Origin: Variovorax sp. KBW07
Lineage (GTDB): Bacteria > Pseudomonadota > Gammaproteobacteria > Burkholderiales > Burkholderiaceae_C
Reading direction: 5' to 3'
Length of the DNA: 49,909 nt
NCBI RefSeq assembly: GCF_003852515.1
Contig: NZ_QAJK01000089.1
Location: 1-49,909, forward strand
In this document: in pieces, positions 17,879 through 25,183 of the stretch
Layout of the letters: each line of letters opens with the position of its first letter
Numbering within the stretch: position 1 is the first letter of the stretch
Program-made: the position numbers and the translations under genes
The notes under the pieces: generated by a model
What the model saw: only the letters and a program-made list of their open reading frames with translations
What the model was told of the DNA's origin: nothing
Database searches by the model: none

Positions 17879-18856
17879 ATGACAAAGCGATTCCTTCCCA
17901 TGCTGGCCGCGGCCCTCGCGCTGGCCACCAGCCCCTTCGCATCCGCGCAGCCGGCGGCCTACCCGAGCCAGCCCGTCAAATGGATCGTGCCGTACGTGGC
18001 CGGCGGCGGCACCGACAACCTGGCGCGCTCGCTGGCCGAGGCCATGCAGCCTTCGCTGGGGCAGCCGCTGATCATCGACAACCGGCCCGGCGCCTCCACC
18101 AACATCGGCGTGTCGGTGATGATGCAGGCCAAGCCCGACGGCTACACGATCATGCAGGCCGAGAACGCGGCGCTGCTCTTCAACGAGCACATGTTCGCCA
18201 AGCTGCCCTACAAGCCCGCGACCGACTTCACCTACATCGGCACCATCGGCCGCTTTCCGGTGGCGCTGGTGGTGCACCCCGACTTTCCCGCGAAGAACGT
18301 GGCGGAGTTCGTGCGCTACGTGAAGGCCAACCCCGAGAAGGTGAGCTATGCCTCGCCGGGCAACGGCTCGCCGCACCACATGGCGATGGAGCTGTTCAAG
18401 CAGAAGGCCGGCCTGAGCATCACGCACGTGCCGTACAAGGGCGCCGCGCCCGCCATGACCGACGTGATGGGCGGCCAGGTGCCGACGATGATGCTCGACC
18501 TTGCTTCAGGCCTGCCGATCATCAAGTCGGGCAAGGTGCGGGTGCTGGCCATCGCGCTCCCGCAACGCGCCAGTGCGCTGCCCGAGGTGCCGACCTTCGT
18601 CGAGGCCGGCTTCAGCGACGTCAACGCCTACGCCTTCCACGGCCTGATCGGCCCCGCCGGCATGCCGCCTGAAGCGGTCGCGCGCATCAACAGCGAGCTG
18701 CACAAGGCCATGAAGGCGCCGAAGGTGGTGAAGCTGTTCTCGGAGTTCGGCTTCGAGGCGCTGCCGGGCACGCCGCAGGAGTTCTACAAGCTCTCGCGGG
18801 CAGAGAGCGAGCGCTGGGGCAAGATCATCCAGGCGGCTGGCGTGAAGCTCGACTGA
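17879..18856 (+). CDS. Bug-family (tripartite tricarboxylate) solute-binding receptor
   Basis: This 325-residue periplasmic receptor has a signal peptide (cleavage after ASA, before QPAAYPSQPVKWIVPYVAGGGTDN). The YP-x-(K/R)PV-x-(W/I)IVPY-x-AGG-x-D start is the hallmark of Bug proteins, and SYASPGNGSPHHMAMELFKQKAG is also typical. Bug receptors bind carboxylates and often aromatic acids. No TctA/TctB membrane genes lie here, which is common because Bug receptors greatly outnumber permeases in these bacteria. Its place after the catabolic genes suggests that it captures the pathway substrate. AGACAAGAGACG just before the ATG is a weak ribosome binding site. Confidence 0.92.
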   Translation: MTKRFLPMLAAALALATSPFASAQPAAYPSQPVKWIVPYVAGGGTDNLARSLAEAMQPSLGQPLIIDNRPGASTNIGVSVMMQAKPDGYTIMQAENAALLFNEHMFAKLPYKPATDFTYIGTIGRFPVALVVHPDFPAKNVAEFVRYVKANPEKVSYASPGNGSPHHMAMELFKQKAGLSITHVPYKGAAPAMTDVMGGQVPTMMLDLASGLPIIKSGKVRVLAIALPQRASALPEVPTFVEAGFSDVNAYAFHGLIGPAGMPPEAVARINSELHKAMKAPKVVKLFSEFGFEALPGTPQEFYKLSRAESERWGKIIQAAGVKLD

Positions 18857-18889
18857 CCTGGCCGGTTGGCCTGCTTGCTTGTTGCCGGC

Positions 18890-19225
18890 CTACCAGCCCA
18901 GGCCGAGGTGCAGCGGCAAATACACAGCCATGCCCGCGAGCATGGTGCCGAGCACACCGCGCCGCCAGTAGTAGTACGCCGCGCCGACGACCGCCGCATA
19001 CAGGCGGGCGTCGTGCAGCGTGGTGATGAGGTGGCCCTGCGTCATGACGATCTCGGGCGCGATCACGCCGGCCAGCGCCGCGGCCGGCGCGTAGTGCAGC
19101 GCACGGTGCGCCCAGTCGGGCAGGCCCCAGGGCCGGTCGAGAATGAAGAAGAAGCAGCGCGTGAGCACGGTGACGAGCGCCAGCCCGACGATCACGCCCA
19201 GGGTCCACAGGTCGGTGCCCTTCAC
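18890..19225 (-). CDS. azlD: AzlD-family branched-chain amino-acid exporter small subunit
   Basis: The 111-residue membrane protein has about four hydrophobic helices (LWTLGVIVGLALVTVLTRCFFFIL, APAAALAGVIAPEIV, LYAAVVGAAYYYW, LGTMLAGMAVYLPLHLGLGW) and fits AzlD. It pairs with AzlC to export branched-chain amino acids. I chose GTG at 19225 because it overlaps the azlC stop as GTGA and gives the expected length; no ATG lies near. It ends facing the Bug receptor gene, with 33 bp between stops. Confidence 0.87.
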   Translation of the reverse strand: MKGTDLWTLGVIVGLALVTVLTRCFFFILDRPWGLPDWAHRALHYAPAAALAGVIAPEIVMTQGHLITTLHDARLYAAVVGAAYYYWRRGVLGTMLAGMAVYLPLHLGLGW

Positions 19226-19962
19226 TTGTCGTCCTCCGCGGTGGGGTCGAGCCCGAACTGCTTTTCGAGCCAGAAGCACAGCAGCACGGCCACGCCGATG
19301 GCCACCACGATGTTGAGCTTGAGCGGCAGCGAATAGGCGGCCACGGCCGTGGCTCCGGCAATCAGCCCGGCCAGCACGCGCAGCCGCGTGGTCGCCATCG
19401 AGCAGACGATGGCCACCAGGCTCAGCACGCCCGCGAAGCCCAGGCCCCAGCTCTGCGGAATGAAGTTGGCCAGCGCGATGCCCAGCACGCTCATGCCCAT
19501 CCACGCGCACCAGGTCACGAAGTAGTTGCCGGTAAGGTACGCCTCTTGCGACTCCTGCTCGGCCGTGGTCAGCGGCGGCTTCGGGTACTGCCGGGTGAAC
19601 AGCGCATAGCTCATGTCCGCCGTCAGGTAGCCGTGCACGATGCGGCGCCAGCGCGGCATGTGCATGAGGTAAGGGCGCAGGTGCAGGCTGAACACCACGA
19701 AGCGCAGGTTGACGCAGAAGCCCGTGGCCAGGATCACCCAGGCCGGCGCGCCCGCGAACAGCAGCGGAATGGCCGCCAGCTGCGAGCTGCCGGCGTAGAC
19801 CAGCAGGGTCATGGCGAGCGCCTCGATCACGCTCATGTCCGACTTGACCATGGCCACGCCGGTCATCAGGCCCCAGGCGCCGATGCCCAGCGCCACCGAG
19901 GACATGTCGCGCACACCCACCCGGAATTCCGGGCGGCGGCGAATGGCTGCCGAAAGAAACAT
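19222..19962 (-). CDS. azlC: AzlC-family branched-chain amino-acid exporter large subunit
   Basis: The 246-residue protein has the AzlC features: FRVGVRDMSSVALGIGAWGLMTGVAM, MTLLVYAGSSQLAAIPLL with the conserved AGSSQ, and VNLRFVVFSLHLRP with the NLR motif. Six to seven hydrophobic segments place it in the inner membrane. With AzlD it exports branched-chain amino acids and analogues. Its ATG shares one base with the fmt stop (TGATG), so it is translationally linked to fmt, an arrangement that makes it the tail of the def-lipoprotein-fmt transcript. Confidence 0.9.
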   Translation of the reverse strand: MFLSAAIRRRPEFRVGVRDMSSVALGIGAWGLMTGVAMVKSDMSVIEALAMTLLVYAGSSQLAAIPLLFAGAPAWVILATGFCVNLRFVVFSLHLRPYLMHMPRWRRIVHGYLTADMSYALFTRQYPKPPLTTAEQESQEAYLTGNYFVTWCAWMGMSVLGIALANFIPQSWGLGFAGVLSLVAIVCSMATTRLRVLAGLIAGATAVAAYSLPLKLNIVVAIGVAVLLCFWLEKQFGLDPTAEDDK

Positions 19963-20918
19963 CAGCCGAACACCTGCCCGGCCTTCAGGTCGAAGCCGCG
20001 CAGGAAGTCGGCCACCGCCAGGCGCTTGCCGCCCGGACGCTGGAGCTCGGTGAGCATGACGGTGGAGCCGGCCGCCGCCACCGCGACGCCGGTGTCGGAA
20101 ACGGCCAGGATGGTGCCCGGCGCGGCCGATGCGTCGGCGGCGGCCACCGCGTGGGCGGTCCAGAGCTTGACGGTCTCGCCGTCGAGCGGGCTGTTGGCGC
20201 CCGGGAAGGGATCGAAGGCACGCACGCGGCGCACGATGGCCTCGGCCGGCTGGGCCCAGTCGATCAGCGCCTCGTGCTTCTCGACCTTGCTGGCGTAGGT
20301 CACGCCTTCGGCCGGTTGCGGCGTGCGGACGAGGTTGCCGATGTTCGCCAGCGCTTGGGCGATCATCCGGCCGCCCATCTCGGCCAGCCGGTCGTGCAGG
20401 CGGGCGGTGTTGTCGTCGCCGATGTCGAGGGCTTCGCGCAGCAGCATGTCCCCGGTGTCCAGGCCGGCGTCCATCTGCATGATGGTGATGCCGGTCTGCG
20501 CGTCGCCGGCCTCGATGGCGCGGTGAATGGGCGCGGCACCGCGCCAGCGTGGCAACAGGCTGGCGTGGATGTTCAGGCAGCCGTGCTTTGGCAGGTCGAG
20601 CACCCACTGCGGCAGGATCAGCCCGTAGGCGGCGACCACCATCACGTCGGGCTGCGCAGCCAGCAGGGCGTCGCGCCCCGCAGCGGCCTCTTCGGGGTAC
20701 TTGCCGTCGAGCCGAAGGCTGCGCGGCTGGGCGACGGGCCAGTTGTTGGCAACCGCGCACTGCTTGACGGGCGAAGCCTGCAGCTTCATGCCGCGACCGG
20801 CGGGCCGGTCGGGCTGGCTCATTACCAGCGCGATGTCATGGCCGGCCGCCGCAATGGCTTCCAGGGCCACGCGCGCAAACTCGGGCGTGCCCGCAAAAAC
20901 GACCTTGAGGCGGCTCAA
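19962..20918 (-). CDS. fmt: Methionyl-tRNA formyltransferase
   Basis: Fmt formylates initiator Met-tRNA using 10-formyl-tetrahydrofolate. The 318-residue protein begins [49 protein letters not shown] and has the catalytic block [46 protein letters not shown], with the SLLP(R)WRGAAP loop. The C-terminal domain follows RAFDPFPGA. Its ATG overlaps the upstream lipoprotein stop as ATGA. def, which removes the formyl group later, lies two genes upstream in the same run. Confidence 0.97.
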   Translation of the reverse strand: MSRLKVVFAGTPEFARVALEAIAAAGHDIALVMSQPDRPAGRGMKLQASPVKQCAVANNWPVAQPRSLRLDGKYPEEAAAGRDALLAAQPDVMVVAAYGLILPQWVLDLPKHGCLNIHASLLPRWRGAAPIHRAIEAGDAQTGITIMQMDAGLDTGDMLLREALDIGDDNTARLHDRLAEMGGRMIAQALANIGNLVRTPQPAEGVTYASKVEKHEALIDWAQPAEAIVRRVRAFDPFPGANSPLDGETVKLWTAHAVAAADASAAPGTILAVSDTGVAVAAAGSTVMLTELQRPGGKRLAVADFLRGFDLKAGQVFG

Positions 20919-21421
20919 TCCCGCAGCCGATCGAGTGCGAGATCGTCCCCCGTGTGATAGCGCCGGACCACGCCGGTCGGGTCGATGTAGATATAGAGCA
21001 TGCGGCGCTCGTTCACGGCTTTGTAGCGCCAGGTCCAGACCACGCCGTCGAACGAGCTGACGCGGGAAATTTCATAGGGCCGGCCATAGAAGGCCATGAC
21101 GTCGTTCTGGCGCCACTCGTTGACCTTGATGTCCTGGCCGAAGCGCGCCTCGCTCAGCACCTGGGTGGCCGAGACGACCTTGCCCGAGGCGTCCACGTCG
21201 ATGTCGATGACCTCGAAGCCGGCCGGCATGCGCGAGTACTGCAGGCGCTCGCCGCCGCCGTTCAGCGGATAGCGGCCGGTGGGCGTGCCCAGGCGCTGCA
21301 GCGTCTCGGCGGCCGTGGTGCCGGGCTGGATGCGCGTGGGGTCGTTGGCGCAGCCGGCGAGCCCCAGGCTGGCGACCGCGAAAAACCCGAGTGCGCCCAG
21401 GGTACCGAGGCTGCGCTTCAT
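20915..21421 (-). CDS. BamE/SmpA-like lipoprotein of the def-fmt operon
   Basis: The 168-residue product has a signal peptide and lipobox LAGC (Cys at about residue 24), then two repeats of a short alpha-beta unit: [61 protein letters not shown], and [63 protein letters not shown]. Both resemble the BamE/SmpA fold. It is probably anchored in the outer membrane. It sits 2 bp after def and overlaps fmt by ATGA, so it is firmly embedded in this operon. It is not the standard bamE, and its role is unknown. Confidence 0.75.
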   Translation of the reverse strand: MKRSLGTLGALGFFAVASLGLAGCANDPTRIQPGTTAAETLQRLGTPTGRYPLNGGGERLQYSRMPAGFEVIDIDVDASGKVVSATQVLSEARFGQDIKVNEWRQNDVMAFYGRPYEISRVSSFDGVVWTWRYKAVNERRMLYIYIDPTGVVRRYHTGDDLALDRLRD

Positions 21422-21423
21422 GT

Positions 21424-21945
21424 TCAAGGCCGTCCTTCGCGCATTTCTTCGCGTTGCTGCTTGAGCAATTTGCTCTTGATGCGGTTGCGCTTCAGGGGCG
21501 AGAGGTATTCGACGAACACCTTGCCGAGCAGGTGGTCGAGTTCGTGCTGGATACACACGGCCAGCAGGCCGTCGGCCTCGATGGTGCGCATTTCGCCTTC
21601 GGCGTCGAGCGCCTGCACCTTGACCGAGGTCGAGCGCATGACGCCGTCGTAGATGCCGGGCACCGACAGGCAGCCTTCTTCGTTCAGCACCTTTTCGTCG
21701 CTCGCCCAGGTGATTTCCGGGTTGATGAGCACGATCGGCTCGTTGCGTTCTTCGGACACGTCGATGACGACCAGCCGCTCGTGCACGTCGACCTGGGTCG
21801 CGGCCAGACCGATGCCGTTGGCGTCGTACATGGTTTCCAGCATGTCGGCGACCAGTGCCTTGATGCGCGCATCGACGCCCTGCACGGGTTTGGCCACCGT
21901 GTGCAGGCGTTTGTCCGGGTAACTCAGAATGATTCGTTTGGCCAT
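21424..21945 (-). CDS. def: Peptide deformylase
   Basis: Def removes the formyl group from the N-terminal methionine of new proteins. The 173-residue protein has all three motifs: GIGLAATQ (44-51), EEGCLSVPG with metal ligand Cys92, and QHELDHL with His134, catalytic Glu135 and His138. It starts [21 protein letters not shown]. It is the first gene of def-lipoprotein-fmt-azlC-azlD and is divergent from the LysM gene across 159 bp, which should hold promoters for both. Confidence 0.97.
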   Translation of the reverse strand: MAKRIILSYPDKRLHTVAKPVQGVDARIKALVADMLETMYDANGIGLAATQVDVHERLVVIDVSEERNEPIVLINPEITWASDEKVLNEEGCLSVPGIYDGVMRSTSVKVQALDAEGEMRTIEADGLLAVCIQHELDHLLGKVFVEYLSPLKRNRIKSKLLKQQREEMREGRP

Positions 21946-22104
21946 GAAATCGGGGGGAAGTTGTGGCTATTTTCGCCAATTCCGCGACGCGACGGGCCGC
22001 ACGGGCCCGAAAACGTTGCCCTCCCAGGGGCTTCAGCGCAGAATTCGTAGCAAATTGTGAGATTCGTATGCGCAGCGATACGTCGCACGCTCACCCATCC
22101 AGAC

Positions 22105-23328
22105 ATGAAAAAGCTCAGATCCACTGAACGCCAGCGCCCCTCTTTCCGTGCAACGTTGACCGCCCTGGCGGTCATTGGCAGTTGCGGCGCCACGACGGCC
22201 TGGGCCCAGACTCAAAGCTTTCCTGTCACGCCCCAGCAACGGGCCACGGCCCAGCAAACCGCGCAGGCCGGCGTTCCGCTGAGCGAACTGTCGCCCAAGG
22301 CGCCCGACGAATACACCGTCAAGCCCGGCGACACGTTGTGGGCCATTTCCCGCCTGTACCTGCTGCGCCCCTGGCGCTGGCCGGAACTGTGGGGCATGAA
22401 CATCAACGAAATCGCCAACCCGCACCGGATCTATCCGGGCCAGGTGCTCTACCTGGACAAGAGCGGCGGCCGCGCCCGCCTGACCACCCGCCGCGGCGGC
22501 TTCAGCGGCGACGGCGGCACCATCAAGCTGTCACCCCGCACCCGCTTCGACTCGCTGGCCGGCATGGCGCTGCCCACGCTGAACCCCAGCCTGATCGAGC
22601 CCTTCCTGAGCGAGCCGATCGTGGTGGACGCCAACACGCTCGACGCCGCACCGCGCATCGTGGCCGGCAACGACAGCCGCGTGCTGCTGTCGCGCGGCGA
22701 CCGCGCCTATGCCCGTGGCAACGCCGAATCGCCGCTGGTCGAGGTGCCGGGTCCGGTGCAGAGCTTTCGCGTGTTCCGCAACGCCACGCCGCTGAAAGAC
22801 CCCGGCACCGGCGAGATCCTCGGCTACGAGGCGCAGTACCTGGGCAAGGCCCAGCTGCAACGCGGCGAGTCGACCACCATCGAGACGGTGGAAGACAAGG
22901 ACCTCATTACCGTGGTGCCCGCCAGCATCGACATCGTCGCGTCGCGCGAGGAAATGCGCGCCGGCGACCGCCTGCTGCCCGAGCCGCCACGCCAGTTGCT
23001 GAGCTACGCCCCTCGTGCCCCGTCCACGCAGGTCGACGGCCGCATCATCTCGGTCTATGGCAACGCGGTGCAGTTCGCGGCCCAGAACCAGGTCGTGGCC
23101 ATCAACAAGGGCACGCGCGACGGCATCGACAGCGGCCACGTGCTGGCGATCCTGAAGAACGGCGAGACCATCATCGACCGCACCGGTGCACGCAAGGAAA
23201 CCATCAAGCTGCCGAACGAACGCATCGGCCTGCTGATGGTGTTCCGCACCTTCGAGAAGGTGTCCTACGCCCTGGTGCTCGAAATCAACGACACTCCGCG
23301 CGCCGGCGACTTCCTCGTCAACCCCTGA
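22105..23328 (+). CDS. LysM-domain envelope protein
   Basis: The 407-residue product has a signal peptide (cleavage near AWAQTQSF) and a LysM domain at about residues 68-120: DEYTVKPGDTLWAISRLYLLRPWRWPELWGMNINEIANPHRIYPGQVLYL. The rest is conserved in betaproteobacteria in this position upstream of dprA, but has no known enzyme motif. LysM domains bind peptidoglycan, so it should sit in the periplasm on the cell wall. The ATG at 22105 was preferred to one 48 bp earlier because it directly precedes a normal signal peptide. It precedes dprA by 35 bp. Confidence 0.87.
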   Translation: MKKLRSTERQRPSFRATLTALAVIGSCGATTAWAQTQSFPVTPQQRATAQQTAQAGVPLSELSPKAPDEYTVKPGDTLWAISRLYLLRPWRWPELWGMNINEIANPHRIYPGQVLYLDKSGGRARLTTRRGGFSGDGGTIKLSPRTRFDSLAGMALPTLNPSLIEPFLSEPIVVDANTLDAAPRIVAGNDSRVLLSRGDRAYARGNAESPLVEVPGPVQSFRVFRNATPLKDPGTGEILGYEAQYLGKAQLQRGESTTIETVEDKDLITVVPASIDIVASREEMRAGDRLLPEPPRQLLSYAPRAPSTQVDGRIISVYGNAVQFAAQNQVVAINKGTRDGIDSGHVLAILKNGETIIDRTGARKETIKLPNERIGLLMVFRTFEKVSYALVLEINDTPRAGDFLVNP

Positions 23329-23363
23329 CCTGCGGCTCCGGCCTCTCTCGCACTCACACTCGC

Positions 23364-24512
23364 TTGGAACGCGCCGAACTCGCAGGCTGGCTGCGGCTTT
23401 CACTGACGCCGGGCATCGGCGATGCCACCGCGCGCCGCCTGCTCGCGGCCTTCGGGCTGCCCGAAGATGTCTTCGCGCAGCCCGATGCCGCGCTGCGAGA
23501 AGTCGTCTCGCTGGCCCAGGCCGACGCCCTGCGGCAAATACCCACCGGCCTGCAGGCGCAGGTCGACCAGACCTGGCAGTGGCTGCACGCGACCGACAAC
23601 GGCATCTCGCGCCGCCTGGTGACGCTGGGCGACGCCAGCTACCCGACGTCGCTGCTCGAAATGGTCGACCCGCCGCCGATGCTCTATGTGCTCGGCGCCG
23701 CCGACTTCGACCTGACGCAGCTCGGCAACTGCATCGCCGTCGTGGGCAGCCGCAACCCGACGCCGCAGGGCGCCACCAACGCGCGCAGCTTTGCGCGGGC
23801 GCTCGGCGATGCCGGCCTGCCGGTGGTGTCTGGGCTGGCGCTGGGCGTCGATGGTGCGGCGCACCAGGGCGCGCTCGAGGCCGCGGGCAACACGCCACGG
23901 CTTGCCACGGTGGCCGTGGTCGGCACCGGGCTCGACCGGGTCTATCCGGCGCGGCACCGCGAGCTGGCGCACCGCATCACCCTGCAGGGCTTGATCGTCA
24001 GCGAGCTGCCCCTGGGCACGCCGCCCATGACGCAGAATTTTCCGAAGCGCAACCGCCTCATCGCGGGGTTGGCGCGCGGCACGCTGGTGGTCGAGGCGGC
24101 GCTGCAATCGGGCTCGCTCATTACCGCGCGGCTCACGTCGGAGCAGGGCAAGGAAGTGTTCGCGATTCCGGGATCGATCCACTCGCCGCAATCGCGCGGC
24201 TGCCATGCGCTGATCCGCCAGGGCGCGAAGCTGGTCGAGTCGGTGAACGACATCCTCGAAGAACTGCCGCCCCTGCGCACCGCCAGCACCATGGCTGCGC
24301 CCGTTGAAGACGAAGCGACCGACAACGGCACGCCGGCCTCCGACGATCCGTTGCTCGAAGCGCTCGGCTTCGACCCCGTGAGCCTCGACGCGCTGAGCGC
24401 GCGCACCGGCTGGAGCGTCGCTGCGCTGCAGGCAAAGATGCTCGAACTCGAGCTCGACGGCTATGTTTCACGGCTGCCCGGCGGACTCTTTCAACGGGTC
24501 GCTTCCACTTAG
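23364..24512 (+). CDS. dprA: DNA-processing protein DprA
   Basis: DprA loads RecA on incoming single-stranded DNA during natural transformation. The 382-residue protein has an N-terminal helical domain (LRLSLTPGIGDATARRLLAAFG), the Rossmann-like core with AVVGSRNPTPQGATNARSFARALGDAGLPVVSGLALGVDGAAHQGAL, GTGLDRVYPARHREL, FPKRNRLIAGLARGTLVVEAALQSGSLITARL and GKEVFAIPGSIHSPQSRGCHALIRQGAKLV, and a C-terminal winged helix. I chose TTG at 23364, giving LERAELAGWLRLSL; no ATG or GTG fits the conserved N-terminus. No clear ribosome binding site is seen. It is cotranscribed with the LysM gene. Confidence 0.93.
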   Translation: MERAELAGWLRLSLTPGIGDATARRLLAAFGLPEDVFAQPDAALREVVSLAQADALRQIPTGLQAQVDQTWQWLHATDNGISRRLVTLGDASYPTSLLEMVDPPPMLYVLGAADFDLTQLGNCIAVVGSRNPTPQGATNARSFARALGDAGLPVVSGLALGVDGAAHQGALEAAGNTPRLATVAVVGTGLDRVYPARHRELAHRITLQGLIVSELPLGTPPMTQNFPKRNRLIAGLARGTLVVEAALQSGSLITARLTSEQGKEVFAIPGSIHSPQSRGCHALIRQGAKLVESVNDILEELPPLRTASTMAAPVEDEATDNGTPASDDPLLEALGFDPVSLDALSARTGWSVAALQAKMLELELDGYVSRLPGGLFQRVAST

Positions 24513-24546
24513 CCCGCATTGCACGAACGTCGGCTATATTGGGCTC

Positions 24547-25065
24547 ATGTTCGAAGTGCTTGTTTTTGTCTACGAAAACTATTGGCGCGGCGATGCCTGT
24601 CCCGAACCGGAGCAACTGGGCCGCAAGCTCAGTGCCCACGGCTTCGAGGCAGAAGAGATCCGCGATGCCCTGCACTGGCTCGACGGCCTGAGCCTTGCAA
24701 CGCAAGGCATGCAGATCGAACGCCACGCCGACAACGCAGCCACCGCCACGGTCCGCCTGCGCGGCACGCCCGAAGCAGCCCTGCCCCAATCGGATGATGC
24801 GATGCGCGTCTACTCCCAGGCCGAACAGGAGCACCTGGGTGCGGAGTGCCTGGGCTTCATCCGCTTTCTCGAAGCGTCGAACGTGCTGCCGTGCGGCCTG
24901 CGCGAGATCGTGGTCGAGCGCGCCATGGCCGCGCCCGGCGACCCGGTTGCGCTCGACGAGCTGAAGATCATCGTGTTGATGGTGCACTGGAGCACGGGCA
25001 TCGAGCCCGATGCGCTGGTGCTCGACGAGCTCTGCGAAAGCCGCGAAGGCCGTACGGCACATTAG
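24547..25065 (+). CDS. smg: Smg family protein (DUF494)
   Basis: The 172-residue protein (MFEVLVFVYENYWRGDACPEPEQLGRKLSAHGFEAEEIRDALHWLDGL) is the Smg/DUF494 family, which is almost always next to dprA in betaproteobacteria, as it is here. Its function is not settled. TATATT at 24535-24540 ends only six bases before the ATG and there is no Shine-Dalgarno, so a short or absent leader is possible. It ends facing the DUF1631 gene, with the second copy of the structured repeat in the gap. Confidence 0.92.
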   Translation: MFEVLVFVYENYWRGDACPEPEQLGRKLSAHGFEAEEIRDALHWLDGLSLATQGMQIERHADNAATATVRLRGTPEAALPQSDDAMRVYSQAEQEHLGAECLGFIRFLEASNVLPCGLREIVVERAMAAPGDPVALDELKIIVLMVHWSTGIEPDALVLDELCESREGRTAH

Positions 25066-25070
25066 CTCGC

Positions 25071-25158
25071 CCCCAGGCTTCGCGCACTTCGTGTCGCTTC
25101 TCCAACCCCCTACCGGGGGCAACACCTGAGGCCCGGCGAAGCCGGTTCCTCGGTGTTC
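25071..25158. repeat. Structured ~90-bp intergenic repeat, copy 2
   Basis: This copy matches 9331-9419 at most positions. Its main hairpin pairs AACACC, AGG and CCGGC (25121-25137) with GCCGG, CCT and GGTGTT (25141-25157). The AGG/CCT pairing replaces CGG/CCG of copy 1, a compensatory change. Like copy 1 it lies between two convergent genes (smg and the DUF1631 gene). Confidence 0.82.
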
Positions 25159-25183
25159 CACGAAGGGGCCGAAAGCCAGTTCG

